From Clostridia bacterium (GTDB taxonomy: Bacteria; Bacillota; Clostridia; Christensenellales; Borkfalkiaceae), in contig JAFTSN010000001.1 of the NCBI GenBank assembly GCA_017467275.1, forward strand, positions 186,001 to 250,000: 64,000 nt of DNA. Direction: 5' to 3'. Below, piece after piece: positions 61,892 through 64,000 of the stretch (position 1 is the stretch's first letter; the number at the start of each line of letters is the position of its first letter). The notes under the pieces were generated by a model. It saw only the letters and a list, made by a program, of their open reading frames with translations. It searched no databases and was not told where the DNA came from. Made by a program: the position numbers and the translations under genes.

Positions 61892-63526
61892 ATGAAAAAA
61901 ACGTTATCATTATTTTTAACAATTATTATGGCGTTTTCACTGTGTTTTGGATTAATTTCGTGCGACAAAGCGAACACAAGCTGGATGAAGGACATCAGCG
62001 GTTATATAGCAGATATTTCGGATGCTAACGCTTTAGGCATATCTTCAAATGAAAACATCGAAAACGCAAGCGTTGTCTCTAATGGAAACGGGCTTCTGTC
62101 AATAATGCCTCTCGCCAAAAAGAAACACAATGATAAAAATTACATTGTTAAAACGACGGAATATACAGCCAATGACCCTATTGTCTCTTCCGAAGGCTTG
62201 AAAAAAGTTAGCTTTACTAAAACAGAAAGCGAGAATAATGAAATTCTCTCCCAAGACGAAATCGGCGGCGAAATCGATAAGCTTTACGTAATGGGAAATC
62301 ATACTTTTATAAGCTTTGTTCCCGAAGGAACGTCTCAAAGACCTGCAAACAGTAGCCTGACTTTTGACACCGACGGAATCGCTTTTTACGATAAATGCGA
62401 TTATTTCAGCAACTCGAAAAGACAAAGCTTTATTATGGATAATACAACTGGATATGTCTATAAGTTAAAGGATTTTAATATCAAGAAAATACAGGGCGGG
62501 TGCCTTCTTTCCGCTGATGACAATTTTATATACGATTTTAAAATCAATGAAAATGATGAAATAGAAATCTTCTCTCTTTTCACTAACGATACCGTAGAAT
62601 GGTATTCTTGCTTTAAAGATAAATACGGAAATAAATTTATCCAAAACAATCGTCTGAATACTTATGACGCTACGACGAATACATATTTCTATGTGTTTAT
62701 CCCCTTTGGACATGTTAATGCACAATTTTATCAACCCATTGATTATGAATTAACCTCCAACGGTGAATGCATTCAAATTATTTATTCTGGTTGCGATTGG
62801 GGCGATGCGTTAAACAATGAGATTTCGATAGAAGACGCATATATCATTCAAGAAAACGGGAATAAAAGAATTCTAGATACCAATGATTCTTTCAAGATAT
62901 ATTACGATCCTCTCAAATATAATGTGAAAAATATATATGACGAGGATGACTATTGGGGAGATGAAAAATCTGTTGCCAATAGGGCTATGTATAAGGTCGA
63001 AAACGGCATATTATACGGTTACAGTCACTACGAGAACTATACATGCGGACTCTCTTTGTTGCAATACGATTGCATAAATAAACAATATTCGATTTATACA
63101 GTTGATGGCTATTCTGAAGAAGGTGGAGTTTATTTTAACACAAGCTTTTTAGAAAAATACGGTATTATTATTGAATACTATAATTATACAATTTATTATT
63201 ATAGTAATGTTTGGGAAACTTTTAATACGTTTAAAAACGAGCAAGGATACATTGTAGATAAAAATGCCCCTAGAGAAATTGGATTTTTCTATAGAAACGA
63301 ATCAATGACTAAAGATTCCAATTTCACCCCGATTAAAGTTCTTGAAAATTGCAACATAAGCGATGATCACACCTCGTTTTTAACATACGGTATACACGGT
63401 AACACTTACTATGATATCGTTGCAGAAGAAGTCGACGGGGAAATCGTTATCAATCAGTACGTAAAAGGGACGTACGAAAAGCCACAAGTGAAAATAATTT
63501 TACAGCCGCTTAATAACAATTCGTAA
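61892..63526 (+). CDS. AT-rich lipoprotein of unknown function
   Basis: The 544-residue protein has a lipobox LISC (Cys24). The mature part is rich in Asn, Tyr, Ile and Asp, with repeated short Tyr/Asp strands (GNHTFISFVPEG, NGILYGYSHYENY, YSIYTVDGYSEEGG) that suggest a beta-propeller, but no family was recognised. Its codons favour A/T far more than those of the rest of the window, so recent acquisition is possible. AAGGAG lies upstream of the start; it has its own promoter and terminator. Confidence 0.75.
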   Translation: MKKTLSLFLTIIMAFSLCFGLISCDKANTSWMKDISGYIADISDANALGISSNENIENASVVSNGNGLLSIMPLAKKKHNDKNYIVKTTEYTANDPIVSSEGLKKVSFTKTESENNEILSQDEIGGEIDKLYVMGNHTFISFVPEGTSQRPANSSLTFDTDGIAFYDKCDYFSNSKRQSFIMDNTTGYVYKLKDFNIKKIQGGCLLSADDNFIYDFKINENDEIEIFSLFTNDTVEWYSCFKDKYGNKFIQNNRLNTYDATTNTYFYVFIPFGHVNAQFYQPIDYELTSNGECIQIIYSGCDWGDALNNEISIEDAYIIQENGNKRILDTNDSFKIYYDPLKYNVKNIYDEDDYWGDEKSVANRAMYKVENGILYGYSHYENYTCGLSLLQYDCINKQYSIYTVDGYSEEGGVYFNTSFLEKYGIIIEYYNYTIYYYSNVWETFNTFKNEQGYIVDKNAPREIGFFYRNESMTKDSNFTPIKVLENCNISDDHTSFLTYGIHGNTYYDIVAEEVDGEIVINQYVKGTYEKPQVKIILQPLNNNS

Positions 63527-63546
63527 TTTGTTATCAAAAATTTTCA

Positions 63547-63578
63547 AAAAACGCACAGGACAATTCCTGTGCGTTTTT
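63547..63578 (+). terminator. Terminator of the AT-rich lipoprotein gene
   Basis: Stem AAAAACGCACAGGA / TCCTGTGCGTTTTT with a 4-nt loop. Confidence 0.92.
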
Positions 63579-63710
63579 CGTTGTTACTCCCCTACGGGAA
63601 AGACCACGTCCCATTTGGTTCGTACAAGCCGTTGAAAACAACGACGCTCTCCGAGAGTTCTCCGCTTGCGGAATATCGGAGATACACTTACGGGCCACCT
63701 TTGCCAATTA

Positions 63711-63744
63711 AAAGGATACACACCATCACTGTGAAGGCGTGTAT
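63711..63744 (-). terminator. Terminator of the DUF4177-like gene
   Basis: Minus strand stem ATACACGCC / GGTGTGTAT followed by CCTTTTAATT, 27 bp after the stop codon. Confidence 0.65.
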
Positions 63745-63770
63745 TCTTCTTGGATAAAATATTATTTGTG

Positions 63771-63974
63771 TCAAATTTTTTCAAATACCAATGTAGCTTG
63801 TATTCTATCGCCACCAAAAAAACCTTTACTTCCAGAGCTGGTTGTTGAAATAGTATGAAGTCTATATCCTTTTGCAGCTTGCCGATTGATTACATCCTCC
63901 AATTCGGTCAAATTTGCAGATCCAGTTCCAATCCAAGACTCTTTTAAAACTACTTGTAAAACAATATATTGCAT
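63771..63974 (-). CDS. DUF4177-like small protein
   Basis: The 67-residue protein has the pattern of DUF4177: a start such as MQYIVLQVV, a helix LTELEDVINRQAAKGYRLHTI and a final strand RIQATLVFEKI. AAAGGAGA precedes the ATG by 7 nt. These small alpha/beta proteins have no settled role. It is AT-rich like the gene before it. Confidence 0.75.
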   Translation of the reverse strand: MQYIVLQVVLKESWIGTGSANLTELEDVINRQAAKGYRLHTISTTSSGSKGFFGGDRIQATLVFEKI

Positions 63975-64000
63975 AACTTTTCTCCTTTGGAAAATACTAT

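Noticed and set aside
63584..63817. Minus-strand 77-codon frame downstream of the DUF4177-like gene
   Set aside because: It covers two terminators and part of the DUF4177-like gene in another frame.

Overview
The window reads like the chromosome of an anaerobic, probably gut-dwelling clostridium (Firmicutes; an uncultured Christensenellales-like lineage is my guess, at low confidence). The reasons are AGGAGG-type ribosome binding sites, AddAB instead of RecBCD, many lipoproteins, TTGACA-17-TATAAT promoters, and dense ABC/glycosidase loci with AraC regulators. No phage, transposase, CRISPR array or rRNA was seen.

Region 1 (about 1-44.6 kb) is a large glycan-foraging island. It holds two copies of the same module. 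Copy 1 is a CBM9-type surface lipoprotein, a GH43-type lipoprotein, two MalG/MalF-type permeases and a sugar-binding lipoprotein (1-8.5 kb), plus AraC and GH3 (18.0-20.9 kb). Copy 2 has the same order (22.6-35.4 kb) and adds an acetylesterase. In copy 1 a block lies between the transport genes and AraC: a Gfo/Idh oxidoreductase, a GH43/GH32-like propeller protein, an HpcH-type aldolase, a PHP-protein remnant, a GH78-like enzyme, two SGNH hydrolases, an RpiB-like isomerase and a sialidase-like propeller. After copy 2 come two large secreted paralogues, each preceded by a small lipoprotein, and a second Gfo/Idh gene with a GH2 enzyme. The likely scheme is that surface lipoproteins bind and trim a branched plant glycan, the two ABC importers (no ATPase gene here, so a shared MsmK-type one elsewhere) take up oligosaccharides, and cytoplasmic GH3, GH2, GH78 and oxidoreductases finish the work.

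The main discovery candidate is a regulon signal. Nine promoters of this island carry a TCAAAAA box whose first base lies a fixed 34 bp upstream of the -35 hexamer (eight within the exact register, one shifted by 2 bp), usually with a second (G)CAAA box about 22 bp into the element. In both AraC/divergent-operon intergenic regions the same element lies across the AraC gene's own promoter in identical geometry, and both AraC genes appear to be leaderless (ATG 6 nt after the -10).

Region 2 (45.0-61.6 kb) is housekeeping: tRNA-Gln, a PRC-barrel-like protein, a small membrane protein, addB-addA, a lipoprotein, a polar amino-acid ABC transporter, an O-acetyltransferase, an SDR, a permuted NlpC/P60-like protein, YggS, a LysR regulator and a tRNA-fMet/Met/Glu cluster. 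Region 3 (61.7-64.0 kb) is visibly more AT-rich, with an unrecognised lipoprotein and a DUF4177-like protein; it may be acquired DNA beside the tRNAs.
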